From Ceratodon purpureus (lineage: Eukaryota > Streptophyta > Bryopsida > Pseudoditrichales > Ditrichaceae), in NCBI GenBank assembly GCA_014871385.1, contig CM026426.1, positions 37,759,918 through 37,823,917 on the forward strand: a DNA stretch of 64,000 bases. Reading direction: 5' to 3'. The notes beneath the pieces are model-generated. The model was not told the DNA's origin and ran no database searches. It saw nothing but the letters and a program-made list of their open reading frames with translations. Positions 33,789 to 45,638 of this stretch are shown piece after piece; position 1 is the stretch's first letter, and each line of letters begins with the position of its first letter. The position numbers and the translations under genes are program-made.

Positions 33789-34626
33789 GTTTGCTGGCTC
33801 TCCATGTGAATTATGTTTGCTATGTTCATTTACAAATGCATCTTGAAGTTGTGCAGGTGCATTTTTCCACCCTATGTGTTAACGTGGTCGACAGATTTTA
33901 GAACAAACAGTGATAGGCTTGTATAATCCAAATCTCGTCGAGGACATGATATGCATTTATTTTGGGAGTTGAACTGGTACGTTGTGTCTCTGTCGACATT
34001 GCTTACTCAACTGTAGTAGTCCGTCTTTCTCAAATGTGATACGGATCCTGTAGAACCTGTCACCAGGGTTGGCATCAAATGTGATGTAGAATGTCTGCGC
34101 TTGATCGTGCTTCTGATTCATGCTCTGTCAGGGTGATGCCGGGAAATCAAAGTACTTTTTTTATTTATGTTCTTTCTCTCTTCTTGTTTTTTTCTCTTTT
34201 TTTTTTTTCATAAAATACATACATTTGTTTTTGTTTGCTATTGCAGTCATAATTTGTCCTCCATGATTTCTGTTGATTAGCATGTACAGTTTTTGCGAAA
34301 GAGTGATGATAGAGCCGGTAGTACTTTGGTGATGGTGTCTGTCTAATGTGAATTTGCACTGTTAGAGAGGTGGCATCGAACGACACCAGTTTGCTGTGAC
34401 CTTGAAATTCGGGAACAATATGTACAGGCACTTTTATTTATTCACTGCCTTTTACTTCATCTAAAAACTTTCTAATAACAATGTACAAGTGGAAAGATAT
34501 AAATTATGCTAGGGTTAAGGGACTTTGGGATCATTCAGACAAGGTTCTTACCATACATCACAAATTCGCTAGGATAAAATGTGAACTAACTTTATAGGGC
34601 GACTGTTTAGACGATATCAAAATGCT
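33789..34626. other. Intron-like segment within the second CACTA element
   Basis: No coding is seen. There are poly-T stretches near 34,195-34,210. The minus frame at 34,165-34,431 is AT-driven and not supported. Confidence 0.3.
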
Positions 34627-35309
34627 GTGGAGAAGAGGGTCGCAGATCAGAAACTATGGCGACGTGTGCACCGCAGGAGAAAAAACAAAAAGCGCAGGCT
34701 TACATTACCACCGGAGTTAGCAGACCTTCCAAGATTCAGCGATTGGCTACGAGAAGACGTTGACCAGTTAGAGGAGTCTGGAATTCGGTTGGACCCATTA
34801 GTTGTGGAATCATCGAGACTTCCCTTGAGCATGGCCGGCAGGTACAGAAGCATGTATTCTCAAGGAAATCATTTCTGAGTGGCTAGCGCAGAGGAGTCTT
34901 TACCAACCTACGACAGTGGCATTTGTGCGATATTTAGGAGACCTTGCATCAATGGACTTCGAGACAAAAGCCCTGTAGTAGCAGATTTGGAGTATGTAGG
35001 GGAATTGAAAGAGATAGTGGAATTACACTACCTTGGTCACTACGAGAGTCAGTCACTTGATGCTCGGGGAAATGAGCCGCTGCAAGACAGAGGACATAAA
35101 ATTGTATTGTTCGTATGAAGTTGGATAAGGCAAATTACCGTGGATCCCATGCCACAATCAAGTCGGATAAGTGGGGCTTCACTTTGGCTAATTTCGACAC
35201 AATCTGTGGTCTAGGGCCAGAATCATTTGCGTTCCCGATTCAATGTGAGCAGGTGTTTTATGCTGAGGCTGCAGAAGACAGTAGGTGGAAGGTCGTCCTG
35301 CGAAAGTAA
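34627..35309 (+). pseudogene. Second CACTA element, linker and DUF4216-like module
   Basis: Frame 34,627-34,878 encodes the basic linker with LPRFSDWLREDVDQLEESG. It stops at TGA, but the next codons continue in frame (34,879-35,118) as DSGICAIF...DKSPVVADLEYVGELKEIVE and KIVLFV, the first half of DUF4216. After a frame change, 35,115-35,309 gives KWGFTLANFD and CEQVFYAEAAEDSRWKVVL, the second half. The order is right, but at least one nonsense codon and one frameshift break it. An acidic tail follows to ~35,552, like the acidic tail of the first element. Confidence 0.7.
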
Positions 35310-35552
35310 GCGAGATCTAAAAGAGTATCCATCGATGAGGATGCGAGCAGTAATACCGGCATGTTCCGTATAGGAAGTGACAATGATTACGATGCGATAG
35401 TTCCAGAGAGATTTTCACCGGAAGAGGATCCGATGGAGTTGCCGACTGGGAGGAATGTGTTGCCAAATGAAGTCATGTTTGCAGAACATAACCTTGAAGA
35501 GGTCAGTGCCGACGAAGCTGACGAGAACTCTACAGACGAGATCGAAGAGTAA

Positions 35553-36373
35553 TTTCAGTTGGTAAGTAAGTGGTATTTAGAGTGACCAGGATGAGGAATC
35601 AGGGAGAGGTGAGAGTAAGCCGTTGTTTACGATAAATAGTGAGGTATTGACTGTCAGATGAATTTTAAAACTTTTTCTTTAAAGATACTCGGGTCTACAT
35701 TATGCTACATGTTGCTCCGTGCTTGAATGGACTGTGCGATCAGCGTGGATTTGATGTTACGTGACTCTCAACAAATGAATATTGACTGCGCAGGTCTCTC
35801 TCGGCATTGTGGAAAGTGTCAACCTTCTCTTGTCTCAGAACGGTAAGTGTGTAGAGTTTTTGTACAATTTGGTACTTATTTTAATTGAATAGTTTGGATT
35901 TCGTAGAAATCAATTCAATCAGGCTACATCAGTGTCCTTTCCAGTGGGCACACTTTGAGGTACGACAAAACATCGTTCAGGTTAATGTTGAAGACTTGCT
36001 CATTATGGAAGGAAGCATTTAGTCGTTATGAAAAATATGAAGCTTGAGTTATTTTCAGAACAATCTGTTGTCAAGTTGGATAGATATAAATCACCTCCTC
36101 TTTTATGTTCTGTATCATCAGGTTAATCCTTCTTTTAAATTTAGATGTTTTTTGTGATTTGATTATGTGTAAAGATTTGCGTCTGTAATTAATTCGTGTT
36201 CCTCCTTTTTTTTCCCCCAGAATATTTAAATGAATAAATAACAAATTTATATTTCTCATTGGACTGTTTGTAACCTCTATTTTTATTTTTTCCAGTTTCT
36301 ATTTATTTCTTATTTTTTTTGTCATACCGATGACTTCTGATAAGTTTTTGAACATTATGCATTGTAAACCAAT
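35553..36373. other. Non-coding stretch after the second CACTA element
   Basis: AT-rich, with no supported gene. A clear CACTA terminus was not found. Confidence 0.3.
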
Positions 36374-37529
36374 TTGCATGTGGATATTCATCATTTAAAG
36401 CTCGTGTTGCAGACAGATTTTCATGCAGCGCATGTCAAGAATGGATGTTCTGTGGGAACAGGTCTTATAGTGAGTGACGTGGAACCTTTTCCTATTCTGC
36501 AAGTGCCAGTTCATATTAGAGTTACTTCGGAGATGTTTCGTAGCTTACACAATTGCACTGGATTTCTATATGTGATTGTTTTAGAGGTACTGTATTCTGA
36601 GCATGAAATAATTAGTCCTCGTCTGAAACACGCAACATTATCTCGTTTGTTTGGGAGGGGGTAGCAGCCTTGGGAAGTGGTCGAGTGCCTTGATTCCAAT
36701 AAGTTTAGGTCGCGGCACGGAGAGATGGCATTTGAGGTGACGTTGTCTATGCTATCGGACGGCAATCCTAGTCTTTGGACATTCGACACGGTGGTGAAGA
36801 GACTAGCAGAAGACATAGACTGGACAGACAGCAAAGTTCGTAGTCTTTTAGATTCCAGTTTGGTCACAGGTCTTGACAGAAACAAGGATGACGACAGGTT
36901 TCTATGGGCTCTAATCAAGAGTAAATTCAACACTCCTGTGAATTGGGAATTTTTCAGAAGAACTTGTGTTTTTTTTCCACGGGTGAGCTTCTCAAGGTAC
37001 GTGTCGTTTTAGCTTTCATGGTCAAAACAATCTCAAATTTTTCTGTAGCAAATGAACTCACTGTTAAACTACTAAGGATCCTCTGTTTCTCGAATGTAGG
37101 TCATTGAATGCTAAAGTGCATGTTGCAGCTATTGAGAATACCATTGACATACTCAAGGGAGCTGTTGAGATGTTCGGTGGGACAGTGAAACAAACTCTTG
37201 ACGATGAAGTTACCCACTGTGTGTGTTATGTAGCACAGCCTTGTAACAGGGACATCTTCGCGGAGATCATGAGCAGGTATCTCTACGTTTCTTGAGTTAT
37301 TTTTTGAATTGTTGTTGCAATTTTTCGGTAATAAGGAGTTCTTACTTTGAGATCTATATGCTATTGATTCTCGAAAGTGTTTGTATCTAGCATGGACTTC
37401 GTGGAGGAAGATGATATTCTGTTACAAGACGGTTTGAAGGTCGTCACTCATAATTGGGTAGTGGACTCCGTCCGGTTCGAAATAGAGGTTTCCGTAGACC
37501 AGTATTTGATTCCTAGGGGTAGCGTATGA
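36374..37529 (+). pseudogene. DNA ligase IV-like C-terminal fragment with BRCT domain, copy A
   Basis: Exon 1 (to 36,996) reads FLYVIVLEVLYSEHEIISPR, a TAG stop at 36,662-36,664, QPWEVVECLDSNKF, and later NWEFFRRTCVFFPRVSFS. Exon 2 (37,100-37,276) gives LKGAVEMFGGTVKQTLDDEV-THCVC. Exon 3 (37,391-37,529) gives GLKVVTHNWVVDSVRFEIEV and ends in TGA. The last two exons form a BRCT domain, with the G-G turn and W..DS helix. The linker with a .FRR. phrase before the BRCT, and a W-E-...-F strand like the ligase OB-fold end, suggest the LIG4 C-terminus. Splice phases agree throughout. No adenylation domain or catalytic Lys is present, and the stop codon indicates a remnant. Confidence 0.55.
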
Positions 37530-37998
37530 GGTTTTGAATTTAAAGTTGCCTGTTGCAACTGCTGCGCGTGACAACAACCTACAATTCATAGTATGTACTA
37601 GTGAGGCTCTATGATAATAAAGTTTTGGATTTCAGATATAGTTGATTTGCAATAGAGTGTGCCATTTGGCATAATGGATTACAATCATTGTTAATATTGC
37701 TTTAATGTGCGTGTGTTTAAATAAATGTAGGACGTCTGGAAACACTAATCATTTTATTTCCGCTTCATGACATAAGCTAGTAGATCGGGAGGGAAAAAGT
37801 TTTCGATAAAAATGGGATGTTTCCATTTCTGACTTCAGTGTTGGCGGCTTCGTTGGAAGGGAGAGGATTGTATGGCTCTTGCGAATGCATAAGAAGGCAA
37901 TAAATCAACCCAGTTTATGGCATTCGTAACCAGATTTGATGTCTGTACCAGTGCTTTTAGTTTCGCTTCGCTGTCTCAGTAGGTAGACGCTGTGCACG

Positions 37999-38298
37999 AT
38001 GTCTTCCTTAGTCCGCATGTCTCATCTTTGCACCGTGATTGTTATGGAATGGATTCAGGAAAACCACGGCTCGGTCGAGAATGAAGACGACCATGAGCTC
38101 ATAGTGTTTTGGGTTCTCTCCCAAACTTGCAGTTGGGCTCGACACTTCTCACGTAATTTCCCTAGGATGATAAGCAATGCCCATATGAATTACCTGTTCA
38201 GCTTAGAAGACAGCCGTTTGTATTACAATCCTAGGCTATACGACTACGACAACGATGAAGTGAACTTCGCGGCGTTCTGGAGCACCGTCCGTTTCTAG
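37999..38298 (+). CDS. Hypothetical protein between the two BRCT copies
   Basis: A 99-codon frame, MSSLVRMSHLCTVIVMEWIQ..., ending DEVNFAAFWSTVRF. Its composition is protein-like with many aromatic residues (HMNYLFSLEDSRLYYNPRLY). It sits between the duplicated BRCT genes and could be the N-terminal exon of copy B. No family is recognised and no splice link was proved. Confidence 0.35.
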   Translation: MSSLVRMSHLCTVIVMEWIQENHGSVENEDDHELIVFWVLSQTCSWARHFSRNFPRMISNAHMNYLFSLEDSRLYYNPRLYDYDNDEVNFAAFWSTVRF

Positions 38299-38873
38299 AA
38301 CCATTGTGAAGGTTATGGAGTTCGCTAGCATATTGAGGTGGAGTTAAGTGCAGTCTGGGTCATTACGAGTTAGAATAGAGAATACGTTTTCAGTCATCTG
38401 TCATTTAGAAGTCGTCTTAGTTTGTATTTTCACCTTCGTTGTTCATAGCTGTCGTTGATTGTGATGTTTCACAAGAAATTGGATAGCTTACAAATGTACA
38501 CAAGATCAGAATTCTTAGATGCAGTAAGTACTGGCTCTCAGGTATGGCAATCTGTTGTGAAGGTTCGGAACGTGCATGTGTGTAGTGGAGGGATTCTGTT
38601 TGAATAGGGGTATGAGCGGGAGCGGAGGTATTTCTGCCGGATGGCATACGTACTTCACTGCGGTGAACTTTTAGTTTACTGCTCATGTAGGAATGTTCTT
38701 CTAATGTTTCTATTTTATGTCAGACTTCGTTGAGTGGCACCATGCTTCCTCATGCACTAAAGTTTTTTAAGGCATGTTGCTTCTATTCAACTATTTAAAT
38801 AACCCGATGTTTTACAAAAACCAGTCATATCTACCTCAGTTGGTTATTACCACGGTGCCATTGTTGCTTACTT

Positions 38874-40041
38874 TTGTTAGGACAAGAGCACTGTGCTACA
38901 GCATTGTCGCATAGAGAGTTTGTGTTTGTTTACTGTGTAAAAAGCCGAAACAGAATGTCAGAAGAGTGGACCATGGAGCGCCTCGATGCGAAGATGACCA
39001 ACGACACGGACTGGACAGTGGACGAACCGTTGAGCCTTTTCGAGTCAAAATTTTGGGAGGAGACAATGCACAAAACAAAACTAATGACCAGGAAGAAAGT
39101 GGACAGGATGATGGATAAATGGTTCGGTGAACAGAAGATGTGGAGGAAATACAGGGGAGTGGTTGCGTATTTTGTCCCATTGGACTACATAAAGTAAGTG
39201 GCGGAGCATACCTTGTTGTTTTATGTCAGTTTATCAAGTACTCAGGTCAACTTAATTTAAACGCTTGTTCATGATAGACTGTCGTTATTTGTTTATGTTA
39301 GTGTAATCTTAAGAGGAGCGTTCATGTCATAGACAGTACGAAGGTAAGGGTGAATTTTTTTGAGAACTTTGAAAGATATCTGAAAGTAATTTTTTTATTG
39401 GTGAATTTCAATATGAACAGGGACGCTCGGCTCATTGCTTCCTTCTTATCGGACAGGCTGGCTCTAGAAGTAGAGATGTATAGTGGCCAAATCTCTTATT
39501 CATTGAACGAAGATGTTACTCATGTCGTCTGTGTTGTTCGAGATGATATTCCGTTGACTGTCTTTGCCATTTGCCGAAGGTATTTACAAAAGCCGTTCAG
39601 ATGCATGTTATGATCTCCTATTTTTCATTTTATTTTTTTTTTTACATTATATTACTTGGTGGTCAGGGATTTTTCTAAATGATTACTATGTACCGCATGA
39701 TATATTTTATTGGATATGAAGCAGTGATTTTTTAAATTCAGGCTCTAAAAGGGCCAGTGATTGGCATATAAGGTAACAGTAGCTAACAAGCAATCTGTGT
39801 TCGCAGTTTGGGCTTAGAAGCGGAAGACAACCTGCTTGTAAAAGACGGTGGCTCGTATGTGGTATCACACAAGTGGGTAGAGGATTCCATGAATCGTGAA
39901 GATCGACTCCTCGAAAACGATTTCCTCATGCGAAAGGAAGACAGTGAAGAATCTGCAAAAGTGCCAATGTCAACGCCTCCATCTTCGCTGATTGCTCTTT
40001 TTGGTGCGGCACAATTTGGAGTAGACTCAATAGACATGTAA
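38874..40041 (+). CDS. BRCT protein resembling DNA ligase IV C-terminus, copy B
   Basis: Three exons (38,874-39,193; 39,421-39,579; 39,807-40,041) join in the same phases as copy A. Exon 1 from the ATG at 38,955 reads MSEEWTMERLDAKM...DTDWTVDEPLSLFES and ends WRKYRGVVAYFVPLDYIK. Exon 2 gives LALEVEMYSGQISYSLNEDV-THVVC. Exon 3 gives GGSYVVSHKWVEDSMNREDR and ends at TAA. The BRCT fold hallmarks (G turn, D-V-THVV strand, W-V-D-S helix) are all present, and there is no stop in any exon. It parallels copy A exon by exon (DIDWT/DTDWT, VVTHNWVVDSV/VVSHKWVEDSM). Upstream catalytic ligase domains are absent, so this is a BRCT-only protein or the 3' end of a diverged gene. Confidence 0.6.
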
Positions 40042-40975
40042 TGTCCATATTCGTTTGGCATCAGTAGAGGAGGAGAGTTATGTTTGTTATCTGCTTTTTT
40101 TTGTCTTGAATGCCACCATTTACGTCGTTAGTTGAAACAATTAGTGTAAATAGTACTACCGAAGTATGTCTAGAGTATACAGTGGCTCTTTGGAGTGGCA
40201 GTTTGTATGTGTGTTTCGAGTTTCTGTTGTTGTTAATGGTTGTGTTGCCTAGGAATTTTCCGATGATCCAGGCATGTCAAATGCCCTTTGTTTTGTTCAA
40301 TTCCATATAAATTAAGTTCTAAACAGTTTTATTTGTAATTTGTCATCTACATTCGGTCCCCTTATTTAGGCACTATGAATACCGCCATCGCAGTGTGTAC
40401 GTTTGTTTTGTGTTCTTGGGAGACAATGAATTGAAAATGCCAAATACCTTCTTGTCCTCGTCTATTTGTTTATTTTTTTTTTAACTGTGATATTTCTATC
40501 GAGGACCGTGTTTCGTTGATGCCAATTTTCTGTCTGAAGTTTGTATGTGTATCCTTCTGCGGGAATAATGGTTGAAGAATATAGGTGTTTCAAAAGCAGA
40601 AGAGTCTGAGTGTTGACCACTGACACGAATCATGTATTTTGCAAAACTTAGGAGCTGTGGAATTACAGTCGTTTGCGTACGAGACGGAATTCAAAATGAC
40701 TGAAGCTAATTAACGGTGCGTTTTGCTAAGCATGTGTGTTTCATGAATTCGTTTGTTCTTAAATCGTATTTTCATTGTCAATGTAACTCAAAATGGCCTT
40801 GTATGTAAATAACAATTATCTTTTGCCACTTCAAGTTTGTTGATGTATTCGGAACACTTACGTTGCAATTTACAATCCTACAGCTAATTGAGTCTTGACA
40901 GAGATGTATAGCCGTTTTATCCAAGTCCTTCTGGAATCCTATTTCGGAGAGACTGTTTTATCTCTTTTGTTTTCC
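40042..40975. other. Non-coding stretch
   Basis: No gene is supported between the BRCT copy B and the microsatellite. Confidence 0.3.
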
Positions 40976-41039
40976 TATTTTTTATTTTATTTTATTTTAT
41001 TTTTTATTTTATTTTATTTTATTTTTTATTTTTTATTTC
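40976..41039. repeat. (TTTTA)n microsatellite
   Basis: A pure pyrimidine-rich TTTTA/TTTTTA tract of ~65 bases. The overlapping frame is a low-complexity artefact. Confidence 0.9.
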
Positions 41040-42752
41040 TTTTGTTTTGGAATATGTCAGTATCCAGAATACCTTAAACAGATTAAGCAGTGACTTAGGG
41101 TAGCTAGTCTCAACTGTGGATGTGGGCTACAAAGTTTTATAAAATCATTAGTATATTTCACCAGCGAGAGACTTGAGCGAGATCATATGGTTCTTATTCA
41201 TTGCTAAGACGAAACATTCGTTTTCGTAGATTCGTACTCCGTCTTCTGCGATACAAGTTCAATTTCTATGTCATTTGTTCGGGAAATGTGTGTTATGATA
41301 AGTCGAAATAGCATTGTATGCAATTTAATGACTAGTTCGTGAGACTCAGTCTTCGCAACCCGTTGCCTTTTTAGTGGTGAAGCAATGAACTTATTACTGG
41401 ATTCTGTATTGTTTCACGAGTATTTAGCTGTTTGTTTTTTATGTATTTTGCAGGTGCCAGTTTAACCTGAGAAATGTATGCATATACAGGGAGAAGATAC
41501 AGGATTTGATTTTTATTTTCATTTTTTATGAGATCATTCTGTCCTTAATAAAGTTTACCTATCACAACTGAACATAATTTGTAGTCTTCCAAAACCTATT
41601 GGTTTCGTAGATAATACATTTACATCTTGTACATGTACTGAAACAACCTTTATCGTTAAACATCATTTCAAAGCTCTATAAGTAACAGTGGTAACATAAT
41701 TTGTTATGGGCAAAGCAGGCTTCCAATTCATTACTCTCGTGTTCATTATTTTCTGTACACAACGTTTTACCTGAAGATCACGGTTATCGGTTTAGTTTCA
41801 CGGGCATGGGTCACTGAAAAAGGATTCTAATTCAGATCACTAAATTTGTTCACTCATCCTCCTGTCTCTACAAAACCGAAAAGAAGCTGAGTGATCTCCT
41901 TTTTCAGTCTGTACTTCTGGGGAAACTTCCATTCCGGCTATTAACAAAAGTTATAGGGATTGCGGGGCACGCAACGTTTTGTGGGTAAGCGAACTCAATA
42001 CTTATGAATCGCATTCTTTAGTTGAGAAGATTTAGCATGCTGTCGTCGACCTAGTTTTGCTGTGAAGAGTCGCTGAAAATCGGAGATCATTCTTAAAAAC
42101 GTAAGTACATTCTCCCTTGTTCGTTTGCTTTTGCGACTAGTGTCAGTAGGCATTTTTGTGGGTGTTGGAGTGGAGTTCCTAACACGTCCTCTCACAAATC
42201 CTGTCTGAAAAGTCTATATTTGTTGTGACGTAATGCGCCCTGCCGCTCTATTTGTTTCTGCACACTTGTTTCACTATTTGCCAAATGTGTTGTTGACAGA
42301 ATAGTAAACCTAGGTTTTCCCTGCACCATCACATCAAACCGCCTTGTTAATCATTTACCCTACAGAAGCAGGTATGAAACTATCTATTCAAACACTACTT
42401 TGGTATAGTATTTGACATAATAGTGAAGAAAATGAGTACTAGATTGAGAAGACAGGTTAATGGTTATGATTGTGGTAAGGCGCGATTTACACTTTGTAGC
42501 CCGTTTGGATTATGATGTGTCTGCTGTCTGGATGACGTGACTATTTCCTTTTCCGAATTGTCAGCTCATGGCTTCTGTCGTTTGTGATCGTTGGCTAGAA
42601 GGATTGCATAAGTTAGTACAAGTTTACTGTTATTGTGAACTTGTTTTCAGTTTCTCCCGGGAGTCCTCTTGCTGGTGTTTCTACTTCAGTGCTAGTGAGG
42701 TTAGTGAGTCGTTGCATGTCTATATCGTCCTGCGAAATTCATAGTCATCGGA
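41040..42752. other. No supported gene
   Basis: AT-rich DNA with only short frames, such as the minus frame 42,195-41,995 which is basic and Ser/Thr-rich. Probable upstream and intronic DNA for the gene starting at 42,753. Confidence 0.3.
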
Positions 42753-43519
42753 ATGGATCAGCAGAAGGGAGCGTTGCTAGCATGGATATCAATAATCTTC
42801 TTCAATCGCAATGCAAGAAACAAATGGGAATGTAAACGGTGGTTACCTGATGTACATGCCCTCGGCCAATTGCTCTGTACATCTTCTGATTTTGCATGGA
42901 GCGAAGAATGCTACGAGGAAGTGTTGCTGCTCGGAATGGCCGCTGGTTACCCGTTTTTGACATTTCTGGAGCGCCTGGAGTTGCCTGCCAATAGCTTCAA
43001 AAGTTGCTTCGCTAATCCAATCACGGTGGATACTACGTCCAAGGGCACTGACTCAATCTCCTCTGACTCGGCGAGTTCTTTTTTTGGACCTGAGACACTC
43101 CCTGTTGATTCTCTTTGTGGTGTCGGGGATGCTCGGCAGGTGTAAGTTCGTGGAGGAGCGGAAATGTAGCGCCCACCCATCGATCAGTCTTTGAGACCGA
43201 GGCTGGTATTCCACGCCCGAATCCTCATTTGCTGGAATCAATGGAAGGTGGAGGATTGAACCCTAATCCGTGCTCTCCCAATTTCGTTGATGGGGCTCCA
43301 AGGGAAAGTTCACCGCATTTTGCAACAGATGTCGAGGATTCAACCCACTCCGATTCCCAACTTCCGGTTGATGCGTCATTTCCTCGCGCCTCTGCTGATG
43401 AAGAGCCCACGGAGGAGGATAGTAAGGTGTCAGTTGGGGTCTGTGCGGGGGGGAGCACTAACTCCTCTGCAGATGATCTTCGAGTCCATTCCAACCATTA
43501 CATGAACTTGGTCCCTTAG
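42753..43519 (+). pseudogene. Unknown duplicated protein, copy 1 (frameshifted)
   Basis: From ATG 42,753 the frame encodes MDQQKGALLAWISIIFFNRN and continues through WSEECYEEVLLLGMAAGY and SCFANPITV. It stops at 43,145, after which an acidic Ser-rich tail continues in another frame (43,115-43,519: DVEDSTHSDSQ, DEEPTEEDSK). Copy 2 keeps both parts in one frame, so a frameshift or a small intron (possible donor ag|gtgtaagt at 43,139) separates them here. The first 92 residues align without gaps with copy 2, at roughly 36 identities counted by eye. No known domain was recognised. The family looks lineage-specific, with an N-terminal folded part and a disordered acidic C-terminus. Confidence 0.5.
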
Positions 43520-44067
43520 AGATATGTCAATGTTGATGATATAGGACGTTTTGCTGTTGTGTGTTTTTTGTTTATCTGTCAGCAGTTTTGATACGTAGAA
43601 TATTGTACCCAGTTATACTTTTGTGGGTCGGATAGAACAGTACTTAATTACATATTAAGACCTACGCGGCTAATATTATGTCATATTTTGTAAGGGTCGG
43701 CCAGTCTAGAGAGGGAGAAACGTATCTAGTTGTTGTTGTTGGTCGTTGCTAGGGAAACGCAGAGTCTTAGGGGTGACGATAGATTGTGGTTGAGGACTTG
43801 TGATCACGGTTTGTTTGCAGTGTTCAGTAGAGGTCTCCCCTGATCGTGCGAAAACTACCTTTGGGTCTTTATTAGGGTACAGCATTAGCTGCATTGAATT
43901 TCAGAGTGATGTCGATGGGTTGCTGAGTGATTCCCCAGTTCACCAATAATTAAAGGCCGCCGTAATCGTGGTGGATAGATTGTGCATATAAGGTATGTTG
44001 TGTATGGATTCGTGGTGTTTTGGGGGTGTTGTCAAGTTGTGGTTAGTGTTTGTCATTTCTGGGAGCA
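43520..44067. other. Spacer between duplicated unknown genes
   Basis: No gene seen. It may hold the promoter of copy 2. Confidence 0.3.
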
Positions 44068-44643
44068 ATGGATGTCGGGAAAGGAGTTTTGTTTTCATGG
44101 GTTGGTCAAGTGTTTGTCCGTCGTGGTGCGTGCGGTGCTCTGGACTCAAAGGCTAAGCTACGTGACATGCCCCACATCAGCCAGCTCCTCTTCGATTCTG
44201 ATCACTACAACTGGTCGGAGGATTGTCACCGTGAAGTATGCTTGTCGGGGATGGCCGCGATATACACATTGGAGGAGTACATGTCGAGCCTGAACTCGCC
44301 TCTTAGCCGGCGTAGAAGTTGCGCTGCTTATCCCATAACTCTGGAAGACTCAGAAGAAACCACATTGGATGTGCCTGGTTTATGTCTCCTAAATGTCTCG
44401 ACAACTAACGGTGCGCATTTAGACAAGGTATCCGCCGGTAAGGGTGAAGATCATATCTCTGTTGAAGACGGAGTGGAAGATGTGGCGTTCGACGAAGTGG
44501 CGTTGATGGACCTAGACGCGGAGGCTTCAGCTGGGTCGAGCGTGAAGTCCGATGGGGTCGAGGGTTCTTCCCATTCTAATTCTACCGAGAGCCAAGGTTG
44601 GAGTGGTCCTTCATTCGGTGACGAGTCCTCCTCTGCGTGCTGA
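44068..44643 (+). CDS. Unknown duplicated protein, copy 2 (intact frame)
   Basis: From ATG 44,068 (MDVGKGVLFSWVGQVFVRRG) the frame runs 191 codons to TGA. The conserved core HISQLLFDSDHYNWSEDCHR-EV..GMAA and SCAAYPIT matches copy 1. An acidic Ser/Glu/Asp-rich tail (DEVALMDLDAEASAGSS, EGSSHSNSTESQGWSG) follows. I chose the ATG at 44,068 because it aligns with the start of copy 1. Retention of an open frame and of the W-S-E-x-C core suggests it may be a working gene, or was until recently. Function unknown. Confidence 0.5.
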   Translation: MDVGKGVLFSWVGQVFVRRGACGALDSKAKLRDMPHISQLLFDSDHYNWSEDCHREVCLSGMAAIYTLEEYMSSLNSPLSRRRSCAAYPITLEDSEETTLDVPGLCLLNVSTTNGAHLDKVSAGKGEDHISVEDGVEDVAFDEVALMDLDAEASAGSSVKSDGVEGSSHSNSTESQGWSGPSFGDESSSAC

Positions 44644-45153
44644 GGAGACAGCGTTTCGGATGTTGTTATGTGCTCGCCACCTCGCGATGGGTAGCAGCTG
44701 TGTGTGGCAGTTGGTGATCGTTTTTCAAATCGGGCTTGCGACAAGATGATTTCTAAAATATGCGTTTCTTGTGGATGAAGTCGGTGTGGATCTGTATATA
44801 GAATCCTAGGGTTTAGTTCCCGGGTTCAATCTGGAAGTTGCTGCTGTCTGTTCGTGGGGTGCAGGGGCAAAACATTTCTTTTTGCAACTGTTTCTATCGG
44901 TTGTGTGACTCTGGACTCTAGTGGTCATTGGGAAGAACAATGCAGACATTTTGAGGCATCAAACTGATATTTTTTTTGTTTGCGCATTGACAGTACGAAC
45001 ACATTCCATTTGTATTACAATAAAAAAAGCTATAGAGTGCAATTCTGATTTCTGATATACATGTGTTTCCATCTTTCCGTGTCGTGACATAGTTGTTAAT
45101 GTCAGATTATTTCGAAAGGTTGGTTGTCATCGTAGACGGTATTCCATATAGGG
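44644..45153. other. Spacer before tandem duplication
   Basis: No gene or repeat recognised. Confidence 0.3.
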
Positions 45154-45600
45154 AGAATTGGTCATTGTTTTATGCTTCCACTCTGTCAATTTGATCACCT
45201 GCTAGTTGTGTCTATCAGCCTGTAGTCCTCTGTATTCCTCTGTTTTTCCTTCTGTCTAATATTTGTTTATGGCGTCAGCAGTGTTTGTCGAAGGTAGGCT
45301 AAGTATCCGTCGACTACAGAGTCCAATTCTTGGGTTTTGTGGTGCTATAGTAATGTATCTCGTGCGTTTTTCGGCGTGGCCACCTTCTGAGCTGGTACAT
45401 CAGATCGCAGTTTGGTCATTCTAACGGGCATCTACTGAACTTATCATTTAAATTTTTTTTTTTTTAAGAGCATTTCATTCTGTGGAAACATTTTAACTTG
45501 CAAAGTATAAGACCAGTTCACTTACTTGCTTTTGTTTATGACATGAGATTCAAAAACTGAAGTAGCATTAATATATGATGCAAAACAGCTCGAGTGAGAC
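45154..45600. repeat. Tandem duplication, copy 1 (~0.45 kb)
   Basis: The segment from GAATTGGTCATTGTTTTATG to the GTAGCAT/ATGAG region recurs ~485 bases downstream at 45,639. Embedded in it is a frame FVEGRLSIRRLQSPILGFCG...ELVHQIAVWSF that ends in TAA at RASTE. Confidence 0.75.
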
Positions 45601-45638
45601 TGATAACCGTTAATGAATCTTCATCAATATTTCAGTGT

